Assembly (NCBI RefSeq): GCF_027942865.1
Contig: NC_134517.1
Location: 11,386,275-11,450,274, forward strand
Direction: 5' to 3'
Length of the DNA stretch: 64,000 nucleotides
Source of the DNA: Odontesthes bonariensis
Taxonomy: Eukaryota > Chordata > Actinopteri > Atheriniformes > Atherinopsidae
Both the position numbers and the translations under genes were made by a program. Within the stretch, counting starts at the first letter, position 1, and each line of letters starts with the position of its first letter. This document shows positions 23,919 to 34,545 of the stretch, one piece after another. The notes beneath the pieces are model-generated. The model had not been told where the DNA came from, did no database searches, and saw nothing but the letters and a program-made list of their open reading frames with translations.

Positions 23919-24264
23919 CTGTCAAATGATTATCCCCAAAACAGTTTTGAAGTAGTTGCAGCTACTAGTTCTTGATTAGTCACTGGTTTGGATGTTAAGT
24001 AAGGCAGTCACAGGTATGTGTGTGTGGAGTCAGACAAGAGAACAGAAAATATTTTCAAAATGATGAATAAAACAAGATGCAAGTAAGAAACCTGTATTGC
24101 AATGAGACCCAAAGACAGCAGAGTTAATTACAGTCTCAGTTGAGTTGAATGTAAAAATTCTGTGGTTGTAAAGTCTCACCGTAGACTCGTGTTGTCTGTG
24201 TGTGGTCGGTGGCACAGAAGGTGACCACTGAGGATACACAGGAGCTGATGAGGGTGTATTTAAC
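23919..24264 (-). promoter_or_regulatory. OR copy 1 promoter, 5' noncoding exon and candidate 261-bp intron
   Basis: On the minus strand GTTAAATACACCCTC (24264-24250) is a TATA-like site. A donor CTACG/GTGAGAC sits at 24180/24179 and an acceptor ATTTGACAG ends at 23919, fourteen bases before the ATG, with TGACTAATC upstream as a possible branch point. Vertebrate OR genes commonly have a noncoding 5' exon. The same spacing is kept in all four units. Splicing is inferred, not shown. Confidence 0.45.
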
Positions 24265-24430
24265 TTGTCGAACTATGTGACGTAACCATAGTTATTGCTC
24301 CTCTGTGGCTCTAAAATTGTGTTTCCCATTATCCATACCAACATCATTCTGATATTTTCTTTACCAAAACCTGAACATGGGTTTATATGGCAAAGCAAAT
24401 CTGATTATGAAATTCCTGCTTACATTAGAT

Positions 24431-24490
24431 GACTAGATTAGATTCAACTTTATTGTCATTGCACAGAGTACAAGTACTGAGACAATGAAA
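24431..24490 (-). repeat. LINE/SINE 3' tail shared by all array units
   Basis: Read on the minus strand, TTTCATTGTCTCAGTACTTG runs into TGCAATGACAATAAAGTTGAA and ends in TCTAATCTAGTC repeats, a familiar fish retroposon end. Matching copies lie at about 40357-40416, 49432-49491 and 62348-62402, so it was part of the ancestral unit. The rest of the element may extend to about 24700. Confidence 0.5.
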
Positions 24491-26668
24491 CGCAGTTAAG
24501 CAGAAGTACAAAGAAGCAGAAAGTGTTTATTATGTGCATGTGCAGGAAGAGCAGCATACATATATAAAGAAAAAGTTTCAGAATGAATGCAGAAAAGTTG
24601 TCGAATGAGAATGAATTACATGTGTTGGCAAGAACAACATGTTTGTACCAGAAGCCATCTCATTTCAGTTTGGTGGCGTACAGGTGAACAGCCCATGTGA
24701 AGATCCAAAGAGGCAGAGTATATAAGTTAAAAATAGAGTTGTAAAACTTCTTTATCTGCATTGGAAAGAGACTATGGAACAGAACAGAAAGTCTCGGCTC
24801 GGGTATCCGATGGTTAAAACATAAAGTAAAAAATATCCCCCTGACATATCATCAAATGATAGCCAGTGGGTTCCCAGTTTGTCCTCTTTGTAAATTTTGG
24901 CATGTTTCCTCAATTCCTTCATGTTTGTTTTTCATTTTATTGATCCATGCATTTATCTGTGCAAGGGCGAAACCATAGTGTAGATATTGGGGGGGTCCAA
25001 ATTAGAACTGCAGACCATATTCCAGCGGAGGGTCTGGGGGTCCTCCCCCAGAAGATTTTTAATTTCTTAGATGCCATTTCCTGCATTCTAGTGCATTTTA
25101 GGGTGACCTGTACAAATCCTAAACCCATGAAATATATACTGTATAGAACAGTAGATTTCAGCCCTTGGTCCAAATGTGAGCCCTTCTGAAAATATTTATA
25201 TTGAAAATGTTGTACAATTTTCATATAGGTGTATTGATAAAGATGTGCTTGTATAGAATATAGTTTTTAAGAAATGCAGTATATGACCAATTAACAAGTT
25301 ACAATTCAAAGCTCGTTTGCACAATATCACATGCTCTTCCAGGATCTGACGATACACCACAGACCACACAATTCCCAATTTGTGTTTTAAGCTGTAGCTT
25401 ACTGTCTCTTCCACAGAAATACATGTAAATAAGAAAAAAAACCTTGTTATTGTTGTTGTTATTCGTAGTAGTAGTATTAGTCGTAGCAGCAGTATTTTAA
25501 TTCATTATCTGTTTTGTTTGGTCCTCAAAACTGTGGTGCTTGGAGTGACAACCGTTCAAACGAATCCGCAACTTGACATTCTGGGCTAAACCAAGTTCAC
25601 AACGGGGGAAGGGGCTCGCAATGTTTTTTCCCTTGATTGTTTGGTTGATTCGTTCTCGTTTCCCACATTGAAAGTAAATGTGGAACAGCAAGGGACTGAT
25701 CTAGGAAAGAAGGAGGACTTTTATATGTCACATACTAGACAAAATATTGGAGGGGGGGGGGGTTCTGTGGCGTACAGCAGACGCCCCATGTACAGAGGCT
25801 ATAGTCCTCGCTGCAGCTGGCCCCGGTTCGAATCCTGCATCGGACGGCCCTTTGCTGCGTGTTATTCCCCCTCTCTCTCTGCCCCCTGCTTCCTGTCTCT
25901 CTTCACTGTCCTATACAATAAAGCAGGGGTATTCAACTAAAATTTAAAGAGGTCCAGTTGGACAATTTCTTGAAGCAAAGGTCCGGAAGATCATAATGTC
26001 TAACCATTTAGTGTGATATATATTTAAGTTTAGTGTGACATATATTTAAGTAGCCAAGTAGTTGTAGCAACATCTGCATGTAATCAAAACCTGACGGTTA
26101 AATCAAATGAATTCAGTACAATTCAAAAACTTTTTGACAATAATTATTGTCACGTAACATAGAACTGAACATGTATGTATGACTGCAGATAAGTATAATG
26201 TTCTCGATCATAGCAGGGGCTCCATCTGTGGTTATTGAAACCACTTTTTTTGGCTCTATTCCTCTCTTTGTTAACATTTCCTTTATGGCCAGGTAGATGT
26301 CTTCTCCTCTTGTACTGGTCTGAAGGGGAGTGACACCTAACAGGTCTTCACAGAACGCTTTCTGGACTGGTCATATTGGGCTCTGAGACCACTTATTTTC
26401 TGTGATCTCACTTCAGATTTGAGTGGGTATGTTTGTTCAAAACCTTTATGTTTTGTCTCATAATGGTGTTTCACATTGGCACTTATAAAAAGTGCCACTC
26501 TCTGAACATATGAGACACAAAGTTTTAATGCTCCCAGTGGGAAGTATGAACAGAAATGAGTCTGTCCATTCCGGATTAAATGCTCTATTTTCGCTGTCCA
26601 CTTTTCTTTTTTTGGAGAGCACCATTTGTTACTTAATTTTCTCTACCTTTCTCCGGCTCCGTCGTTCG

Positions 26669-26790
26669 TTTCTCTCCCTTTCTCCGTCTCACTCCTGTTT
26701 CTCTCCCTTTGTCCGTCTCACTCCTGTTTCTCTCCCTTTGTCCGTTTCACTCCTGTTTCTCTCCCTTTCTCCGTCTCATTCCTGTTTCTC
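26669..26790. repeat. 29-bp minisatellite, four copies
   Basis: The unit TTTCTCTCCCTTTSTCCGTC plus TCACTCCTG is repeated four times with a few substitutions. It is pyrimidine-rich and lies within the Charlie-like element. Confidence 0.8.
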
Positions 26791-26986
26791 AACTTTCTTC
26801 AAGTCAGTCGTCTGTATATCTCCCTTTGTTTTCTCTAACTGTATGCTATCTATCGTCTTTTCATGTGTAACTTCACTCAATCTCCTTTCTGTCTGCACTG
26901 TAGGTTCGCAATGTTTACCGCCTGTAATGCACAGACTTGATTGGCTGAGTAGTATCACGTGGGATTGGTCTGTGCGTTTCCACACC

Positions 26987-27212
26987 AGCTAAACTGCTAC
27001 CGTAAAGACTGCAAAAGCTGCGCCGGTTAAAATGGAAGCGCGCCGTCAGGTTTTATCACAGCAGCTAAACTGCTACCGTAAAGACTGCAAAAGCTGCGCC
27101 GGTTAAAATGGAAGCGCGCAGTCAGGTTTTATCACAGCAGCTAAACTGCTACCGTAAAGACTGCAAAAGCTGCGCCAGTTAAAATGAAAGCACGCCGTCA
27201 GGTTTTATCATA
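26987..27212. repeat. 76-bp tandem repeat, three copies
   Basis: Copies start at 26987, 27063 and 27139 with AGCTAAACTGCTACCGTAAA and end TCAGGTTTTATCACAGC. Divergence between copies is only a few bases. It forms the subterminal region of the Charlie-like element and could hold transposase-binding sites. Confidence 0.85.
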
Positions 27213-27457
27213 ACCTTCTGTTTTTGGCCGGTTAGGTCCGGGTCCGTATGGGACGGCTTTGCGGTCCGGACCCGGACCGCGGTCCGCCAGTTGGTGACCT
27301 CTGAAATAAAGGCATAAAAAGCCCAAAAAATATTTAAAAAAAAAAAAAAAAAAAAAAATATTGGGGGGGACAGATTGGTACTTTCCCAACATTGGGGGGG
27401 GACCTGTCCCCCTCAATGTCTATGGTGGTTACGCCCCTGTATCTGTGCATCCACTCC

Positions 27458-27914
27458 TGTCACAGCCACAGCTGCTACTCCAGTGCCTGCTTAATGTTTC
27501 TTTTCTTTTCCTAGTTTTCCTTCTACCACCAGGAGGAGGGGATGTCATTCTGCCCTGACACCAGTTTTCTATTGTTTCTTAATTATGTTCCATGTATAAA
27601 TACTTGGTTAGCTTCCCAATTCTTTGCCAGATAGTTAGCATTATCAGTGTTATTCTGGTAGTCATGGTTAAAACCTTTGTCTTTTATTTTTTTGGATTTA
27701 CGTCTTGGATTACGCTTTACATTTTGAATATATACTTACTTATTTGTTTGTATTACCTGTGCCTGAGCTCACCTGTGAGTTTTGTTGGTTACCTGCTTCA
27801 GTCAACTCCACAGGTGTTCTGAGTGCAAGTTCGCAATAAAGATAATCTTTGGAATCTACTTCACCCGTTTCTGTGTCTCCGCTCCGGGGTCCACGCTTTC
27901 ATCAAAATGTGACA
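27458..27914 (+). repeat. 5' LTR of Ty3 copy A
   Basis: Begins TGTCACAGCCACAGC and ends AAATGTGACA. It has TATAAATACTTGG near 27597 as a TATA-like site and GCAATAAAGATAATC near 27833 as a polyadenylation-like signal. By eye it differs from the 5' LTR of copy B at about seven positions but from its own 3' LTR at about two dozen plus small indels. Confidence 0.85.
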
Positions 27915-27987
27915 GAACTATCTGAAAAAATGGATTCCGCAGATCCAAAGTGTTGTGGACGAGGCATTGGCATCGGCTCAGGGCGCC

Positions 27988-29367
27988 TTATCGGGACAGC
28001 ATGCTCAAGACCTCAGGGGCATAATGGGTATTAGAACTTTGAAGGTAGGTCAGTTTTTTGTGGTCGGTCCAAACTATAAAAGGGGTCTCAGATCCCTCCA
28101 GCCAGTGCCTCCACTCTTCCAAAGCAAGGACGACCGCCAACAGCTCACGATTACCCACATCATAAGTACGCTCTGCTGGGGAAAGACGACGTAAAAAGTA
28201 GGCACAGGGACGTAATCTCTGGTTTGAGTACTGAGAGAGCACCGCTCCCACACCATTGTCTGAGGCATCCACCTCCACAACGAACTGTTTTGTGGTGTCA
28301 GGGTGAATGAGGACAAGTGCAGATGTAAACAGTGTCTTGAGTCTTTGGAAAGCCCGTGCTGCCTCTGTAGACCAAGCTAATGGGAGAGAAGTGGAGGCGA
28401 GTTGGGTGAGAGGTGCGGCCACTTTACTAAAATCTCTAATAAAGCGCCGGTAGAAATGAGCAAACCCAAGAAAACGTTGGAGCTGTTTGCGGTTCTCCGG
28501 CACCGGCCATTCAACTACTGCCTGGACCTTGACTGGGTCAGAGCGAATCTGTATCTTCTCAATGATGAAGCCTAAAAATGAATTAGACTGAACATGAAAC
28601 TGACATTTTTCGGCTTTGACAAAGAGTCTGTTCTCCAGCAGTCTTTGGAGGACTAACCTGACATGCCTGTAGTGCTCCTCTTGATTGCGAGAAAAAAAAT
28701 AACTAATTTCATCCAAATAAACGAAAACAAAACGGTTAAGCAAATCACGGTGCACATCTTTATCCAAAGATTGGAAAATGGCAGGGGTGTTACTCAAACC
28801 AAAAGGCATAACCAAGTATTCAAAATGGCCAAGAGGAGTATTGAATGGCGTCTTCCACTCATCCCCCTCCCGAATGCGAACAAGATGATAAGCATTACGT
28901 AGGTCTAGTTTAGTGAAAACTGTGGACTGGTGAAGGGAGTGGAAAGCAGAATCCAGTAGTGGTAAAGGATACTTATTCTTGACTGTTGTAGCGTTGAGGC
29001 CACGATAATCAATACATGGGCATAAGGTCTTGCCCTTTTTGGACACAAAGAAAAAACCAGCACCCACAGGGGAGGAAGAGGGGTGAATCACAACAGCTGC
29101 CAAAGACTCCTGAATGTACCTCTCCATTGTTTCTCTCTCAGGACGAAACAGATCATACAAATGGCGAGAGGGAAAAGGAGACCCAGGCAGAAGGTCAATA
29201 CCACAGTCATAGGGACGGTGTGGGTGGGGGGGGAGCTGTTTGCTAAATACCTCAGCCAGGTCATGATAGCATTTAGGGACCCCAGAAAGATCACGTGAGT
29301 CAGGAGGACCTACAGAAGACGACAAAAGAGGAACTGCTGACTTTAGACAGTTGCTGTGGCATGCCAC
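27988..29367 (-). pseudogene. RT-RNase H block of Ty3 copy A
   Basis: Reverse transcriptase fingers and palm ([20 protein letters not shown], then [20 protein letters not shown] and [13 protein letters not shown]) are followed by the RNase H region ([20 protein letters not shown], then [20 protein letters not shown]). Order and spacing are typical of fish Ty3 Pol. This is a fossil fragment, not a host gene. Confidence 0.85.
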
Positions 29368-29423
29368 ACTCCAACTAATTATGGTGCTTTGTGCCTAATC
29401 AATGTGTGGATTATGGAGTCTAA

Positions 29424-30784
29424 TGCCCCTTTTCCACCGAACAGTTTTGTACCAACACAGCTCTACACGGTCCCACTCTACCCTGGTTGGGAGCTTTTCC
29501 ACCGCGGGTTGAAGGTTGGACCCGTTACAATTTTGAGCCCCGGCAAGTACCTGCTTCAGAGGTGGGTCTAGTAGGTACTTGTCGGTGCTAAAACGTCACA
29601 TGATCAGTGCTGTCCACTGATTGGTCAGGTGAAATTACGTCATACGTACGTCACCGAAGCTCGGGGAGCTTTATGTATGAAACACCCGCCATGTATGAAA
29701 ACACAACTGCGAGAGAACCAGAGAATAAACAGAATTATGAAGATGGAAGACCAGAGAAAGAAAGCCAACCCATGGACAGTGAGCGAGGTGCAGACCTTTC
29801 TGTGTGTGGTGGCTGAGGACCGCGTGCAGAAGGAACTGGACGGAGCGACATGAAATGAGAAGGTGTTCCAGGATATAACCAAGCTGATGGCTAGCCATGC
29901 TATCACCGGAATTCTCAGCAGTGCCGAGACAAGCTGAAGAGCTATTACCGGCAGGTAAAGGACCACAACAGCCGGAGTGGGTCAAACCGAAAGACATGGA
30001 AGTGGTTCGACCAAATGGACGGCATTTACGGTCACAGCCCGGCGAACGGCATGGATACGGCGACGTCTTTGTTGGAGGCAATGAAAAATGGTAAGTTGTT
30101 CTTATCCCATTCGTGCAACTTATATGTCTTAACAAATGCATGTTTTATATCGTAACAAATACATGTTCAGTCTTTAACTTGTGTAAAAAGTTACACAGAC
30201 GTCTCATAAGTTGTTCTGAGTGAGCTAGCAAACAACGCTGTTTTGGAAGGCTAGCACAGTGTCTCACCTATGCGGTTACGTGTATGCGTTTCGTATGTTC
30301 ACACTTTTTATTTTTTTTCACTCAAGACTCGGTTTGTGCAACCGATGAGTGTTCGGTTGCTGAGGTCAGCCAAGATCCTCCAATCCTGCAGGCTTCAGAA
30401 CCGACACTGGCATCGCAATCTGCAGCTGAGGCAACAGCTGCTGTCTGCATTCCACCGGCACCAACACTGGCGTTGCCTGTATCTGAGAGAACTCCTGCTG
30501 TTTACTTTTGTGCTGTCTTTTTTAATAAAGAGCTTGGTTTAACTAAACAATATGGATTGTCAACTGCATTACACATTACACTCGATCTTGTGTTTACTTT
30601 CGACTAACACTTTGTAGTCACCTGAAACCGACGTCACGTTAGTGGTGAACGGGCCGACTCCGCCCACTTCCAGGCCACAGTTTGGGTGGAAAAGAAAATG
30701 TTACTGGTGCCGTGTCGTGTAGTGTAGTGTTGGGCTATATCGAACCGAGTAGAGTAGGGCTAGCTTGGCGGTGGAAAAGGGGCA
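29424..30784 (+). mobile_element. PIF/Harbinger DNA transposon inserted in Ty3 copy A
   Basis: Terminal inverted repeats TGCCCCTTTTCCACC (29424) and GGTGGAAAAGGGGCA (to 30784) are exact over 15 bases. The target TAA is duplicated (29421-29423, 30785-30787). Copy B at 42930-42945 shows the empty site GTCTAAGCC, so both ends are certain. TAA duplication and the encoded Myb/SANT-like protein place it in PIF/Harbinger. At 1361 bp it lacks a transposase gene and would depend on one elsewhere. Confidence 0.9.
29737..30530 (+). pseudogene. Harbinger Myb/SANT-like DNA-binding protein gene, decayed
   Basis: In Harbinger transposons this accessory protein binds the transposon ends and helps the transposase. 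Seen: a SANT-like domain, ANPWTVSEVQTFLCVVAEDR at about 29764-29823, NEKVFQDITKLMAS, then in another frame NSQQCRDKLKSYYRQVKDHN and TWKWFDQMDGIYGHSP near 29910-30030. An exon ends at ATGAAAAATG/GTAAGT (30090/30091); a T-rich acceptor ending CTCAAG at 30326 begins a second exon rich in Ala, Thr and Pro, followed by TTTAATAAAG near 30520. A stop replaces an expected residue near 29851 (TGA) and a frameshift lies near 29890-29900, so this copy is dead. Introns are inferred from splice signals. Confidence 0.65.
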
Positions 30785-30799
30785 TAAGCCAGGGGAGAC

Positions 30800-31072
30800 C
30801 TAAAGCAACAGGAGTATGAGGAGGTGGAATGATGAAAAAAAAAAACTGATAAACTCATGGTGGTTAGCAGAAATAAGTAGACATAAAGGAACAGTCTGAT
30901 GAAAAATTACAGACAGTAATCTACCATCCAAAGCATTTACATTGCGAGGTATAGTAAGGGAAAACACAGGAATATCATGTTGTTTTACACAATCTGCAGC
31001 CATGAAGTTCTCATCAGCCCCAGAGTCAACAAATGGTTTTATTTGCATCTCCATATGGTTACAAAGGAACAC
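30800..31072 (-). pseudogene. protease block of Ty3 copy A
   Basis: The aspartic protease signature FVDSGADENFMAADC sits near the N-terminal end of this minus-strand frame, as in retropepsins (DSGA). The fossil piece lies between the gag and RT blocks, the usual order within that strand. The same piece occurs in copies B and C. Confidence 0.75.
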
Positions 31073-32110
31073 TGCAGATAATTGAGTTTGAGGGGGAGAG
31101 GAAACATTACAGACTTAGTTTCGGCCCACCTGGGTATCCCCTTTCTCAGGTGAGCCAAGACTTCTGGGAGACTCGGGCGGTTGTTACGCATGTGCCACAA
31201 TAAAAACACAGTCTCCCCTAAAACCTGCGTTGGCGCTCAGCAGGAGTCAATCTGGCCCCTCCCAGCTGCATAGGCTCAGGAGTGGCCTGGACCACAGGAG
31301 CATGGACCTCCTCTGGAGACGGGATGGCCACCTTTTGACTGGAGACTGCAGCAGAAAACGGGACAAAAGAGGAAGTGGCTGCGGTCACGTTCTCGGCGTC
31401 TCTCCTGCATGCGGTTATCTAACCGTTGTGCAAGGACTATTAATTTGGCAAGGGAACTTAAATTCATCCCGAGGCGCCAGTTCATCCTTTAGGCTCTCAT
31501 TCAGAGAGCGGAGAAAAGTTCCCATAAGGGCCGGTTCATCCCAGCCACTCTCCGTTGCGAGGGTGGAGAATTCAATTGAGTGTTCGGCAACTGACCTGGA
31601 GCCTTGGTGCAGTGAGATTAGTCAGTTGCCAGCCTCCTTTCCCCGAACGGGATGATCGAAAACTCCTTACAAAACAATTGTAGGAAGTGCAGAGCTGGGA
31701 GTTGCCTTCCCACGTTGCCAACGCCCACTGCGCAGCCCGTCCGACTGAGGAGACTGGTGATGTATGCTAGAGCCCTGCACTCCCGCGGGAGTCCCGCGGG
31801 ACCCAACGCAAAGCAGTGCGGCGCGGGACACATTTTGAAAGCTCATTGCGGGCGCGGGCGGGAGGGTGAGTGTCCAGTGCGGGCGCGGGCGGGAGCGGTG
31901 ATAAGCTGCAGTCCCGCTAACTAAAAACGTGTTTAATATAAAAGCTATAAATTATTAATTTATGTCTATCACATAGGCTATAGCTACAGTAGGCCTACAT
32001 TGTGCTGGATATTTTATTTGGTGGCCTATTAATAAAAAAATTGTCTATATTTGCGGATATCTCGTATTGGTTTCCGATTCCGTTCTGCTCTTCCGTGTTA
32101 AGACTCTTCC

Positions 32111-34002
32111 ATGTGCTCTCCGATCATGGCAGAAGAGCAGAGCTCCTCAAGTTCTTGTGAAGCACACAATGCTTCTGAAGTAAGTGCTGGTTTAAAGAGA
32201 GGTACATTCACCTTCCAAAAGTCCAAAGTTCTAAAATCAAACATTTGGAAGTCATTCTCTCTCGTGTACGACGCAGAGGGAAATCAGCTGCCCTTTGCTT
32301 CTTGTGATAAGTGCCAAAAGGTTCTGACATAGCTACAACGGCCACAAATCAGGTACATCAGGCCTGAATCGTCATGTCTGTACTGTCTTAAAAGGACAAC
32401 AACTGTTGGAATTCAGAGGGAACAAAGGAAAAGTGACAGAGGCGTTAAAGGAAAAGACCGTGGAGAAATGCGTTGATTTCGTTGCTGTGGACCTCCGCCC
32501 TTATGACAGCATCGCTGGTCGCGGATTAGTTCAGTTAGCGCAACAATTAGTTGACACAGCAGCCACAATAGGCAAATTCGATGTGCGAGATATCCTGCCC
32601 CATCCAACAACTGTGTCACACCATGTAGATGAAAGGGCACTCAAATTTAGAAGAGCTGTAGTTGATGACATTAATGAGACAATTGGGAAATACGGGTGTG
32701 CTGTGACAACGGATGTCTGGACTGAAGCATATCGAAAAACCTCTTTCCTCTCAGCCACCCTGCATTACATAAATGCAGATTACAAATTACAGTCCAGAGT
32801 GCTATTTTCTGCCCCATTTGATGTGGGAACTTCTAAGACAGGAGAAAATATCCGGGGTTTATTATTTCAGAATTTAAGAGCCTTCGGAATCGACTGTTCA
32901 GTTTTGGGGAAAAAGATTGTGTTTGTGACAGACAGAGGTGCGAATATGGTAGCCTCCTTACGCGGATTCAAAAGGCTAAACTGCAGTGCCCATGTACTGA
33001 ATTCAGTTCTCTCGCATGCCCTGTCTCCTACTGTAATGAGCGAAGTCCCTGAGGCAGGTCAGCTGATCAGCGACGCGAAGAAGCTGGTCAGTTATTTTAA
33101 ACATTCAGGCATGCAAGTCAAGCTGACGAAGTCTCTCAAACAGTCAGTGGAGACAAGATGGAATTCGAATGTGGATATGCTGGATTCTATCTCACAGCAG
33201 TATGACGAGGTCACAGCAGTTCTGCTTGAAAATAGCCAATATGATAAAATAAGTTGCATCGATAAACAAATCCTTGCATCCCTGGTGGACTTTCTCAAAC
33301 CCTTCAAAGACGCGACGAATGACCTGGAATCTGACAATACGTCATTAAGTGCTGCGCTTGTTCTGCCATGGTCCGTGAAGTTACGGGAGCACTGTGGCCA
33401 AGGCTGACCCCCTAGTCTGTGCCATCGCATCTGCGTGTGCGCAACGCCTCGACGCACTGCTGTCACCAAGTCACCTTGTCCCAAACGGTATTGACATGCT
33501 CTATAAAATAGCGACTTTCCTTACTCCAAAGCTGCGTCATCTTAGGATGATCGATGCAAATGAAAGAAAATATGTGATGGAAGCTGTAAAAGAGATGAGG
33601 GAGGAGTTGGGGTTTGATGTCCAAACTGATGAAAGCGCAGAGCCTCCACCTAAAAAGGTCACTTTTCGTGACTTCGAGGAATGGGAGGATGCCGGTGCTA
33701 CGGGTGCTGAATCGAAGTCTTTAGACTCTGAGATTGATGACTATCTCAGAGTCAAACTCATTGGATTCGAATCACACCAATCCAAAGATATCCTGCTTTG
33801 GTGGAAAAAGCACTGCTACGACTTCCCCACACTTGCCAAACTGGCACGGCATGTACTGGCCATTCCAGGTTCCAGCGCACCATCCAAGCGCGCGTTCAGC
33901 ATTTGTGGTTGCGTACTGGAGGAAAGGCGCAGTATGTTGAAGCCCTCGACAGTGAACAATTTACTGTTTCTCCATGGCTGTTCAAAGAACCCAATTACCT
34001 AA
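32111..34002 (+). pseudogene. hAT transposase with BED zinc finger, frameshifted
   Basis: Cut-and-paste transposase of the hAT superfamily. First block 32111-32332: acidic N-terminus then a BED finger (SNIWKSFSLVYDAEGN, CDKCQKV); a stop follows and the finger's His/Cys half (GHKSGTSGLNRHVC) continues in another frame near 32340-32390. Second block 32406-33407 holds the RNase-H-like core: AVTTDVWTEAYRKTSF, VFVTDRGANMVASLRGFKRL with the catalytic-type Asp, and CSAHVLNSVL. Third block 33394-34002 holds the C-terminal dimerisation domain: LLWWKKHCYDFPTLAKLARH, PSSAPSKR-like segment PGSSAPSKRAFS and LEERRSMLKPSTVNNLLFLH. The frame changes near 32330 and near 33398. Total length, about 610 residues, is normal for hAT, so the copy is young but probably inactive. 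Confidence 0.85.
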
Positions 34003-34284
34003 GCATTAGGCCTAATTGTTTGTTGTTTCGTTTGCCTACGTTTGATTAAGCCCACAGTTATTACAATTAGACATGCAAGCTGCCGACGTTTTAGTTTCTC
34101 GTTTTTCTTATTTATATTCAAACAAGGTCTGCTGCTATATTGAGTTTAACAGTTGCACGTAGGCTCAAGGTAGGGTAATTATTATTTACAAACAAGGTCT
34201 GCTGCTATTGAGTTTAACAGTTGCACGGAGGCTCAAGCCTAAATAGTTTAGAAATGTGCAGCCATGTACAGTAGCTATCCTGTC

Positions 34285-34507
34285 GATTTTTTTTTGTTGT
34301 TGTTGTTGTTGTTGTTGTTTTTGGCGATGCATCCGTCAACGCCATTCAGGACTATGTTTTGTTATAACAGTTTATATTTACAAATGCTGGGTTAGCCAAA
34401 TGTTTTGTATGGCTGAACAATAATATAAAATTTCCACTTGGAATTATGCGCTGTCTGTCTGTCTTTCCTTCCTCGTATTACTACTACTACTACTACTATT
34501 ATTAGGC

Positions 34508-34538
<31 letters not shown>

Positions 34539-34545
34539 GAAACTG
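34285..34545. repeat. microsatellites (TTG)n and (TTA)n
   Basis: A TTG/TGT run lies at about 34291-34320 and ACT/ATT triplet runs at 34482-34540. Both lie in the noncoding 3' part of the hAT element. Confidence 0.85.

Larger units (their letters stand above)
25924..27303 (-). mobile_element. hAT-Charlie-like DNA transposon inside the SINE
   Basis: The ends CAGGGGTATTCAACT (25924) and the reverse complement of CAGAGGTCACCAACTGGCGG (to 27303) are Charlie-type termini. The 8-bp duplications CAATAAAG (25916-25923) and AAATAAAG (27304-27311) match at seven bases. The minus strand retains transposase scraps: a BED-finger-like region near 26390-26640 (KRKVDSENRAFNPEWTDSF, then CLICSESG) and a core piece near 26190-26345 (TSTRGEDIYLAIKEMLTKRG, then VSITTDGAPAMIE), as in the ZBED5/GTF2IRD2 relatives. 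These are internally deleted and interrupted by stops. Confidence 0.75.
25760..27355 (+). mobile_element. tRNA-derived SINE, split by a hAT insertion
   Basis: The 5' part has an RNA polymerase III promoter: A-box-like TGGCGTACAGCAGACG near 25768 and a B box GGTTCGAATCC at 25825-25835. A body follows with TTTGCTGCGTGTTATTCCCC and CTCTCTCTCTG, as in a common percomorph SINE. The 3' part resumes at 27304 with AAATAAAGGCATAAAAAGCCC and a long poly-A. AAATATTGG followed by G runs on both sides (25743, 27356) is a likely target duplication. It is not a functional tRNA gene because no acceptor stem closes. Confidence 0.7.
24962..27439. mobile_element. hAT-type DNA transposon, nonautonomous, with nested SINE
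   Basis: The ends are CAAGGGCGAAACCA (24962) and TGGTTACGCCCCTG (to 27439), inverted repeats matching at 12 of 14 bases and of the CAGGGGCG hAT type. The 8-bp target duplication TATCTGTG is exact (24954-24961, 27440-27447), and the undisturbed site is visible at 40951 onward and 50706 onward as GCATTTATCTGTGCATCC. The element's own DNA is only about 870 bp and has no transposase; the remainder is a SINE, itself interrupted by another hAT. It sits ten bases from the 5' LTR of Ty3 copy A. Confidence 0.85.

Noticed and set aside
24030-24239. A 69-codon minus-strand frame upstream of each array OR
   Set aside because: It begins with GTG rather than ATG, spans the proposed splice donor, and its conservation is explained by recent duplication of the promoter block.
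25825-25835. A possible tRNA gene around the B box
   Set aside because: The B box and an A-box-like sequence are present but no acceptor or anticodon stem can be folded, and the body matches a fish SINE.
26626-26838. A hydrophobic Leu/Ser/Phe-rich frame resembling a membrane protein
   Set aside because: It is the translation of the 29-bp pyrimidine minisatellite.
26669-27212. A CRISPR-like repeat array
   Set aside because: The repeats are directly adjacent without unique spacers, lie inside a transposon, and the genome is a vertebrate's.
32111-34002. A domesticated hAT transposase serving as a host gene
   Set aside because: The reading frame is broken in two places, and it sits between intact transposon ends and target duplications inside another element.
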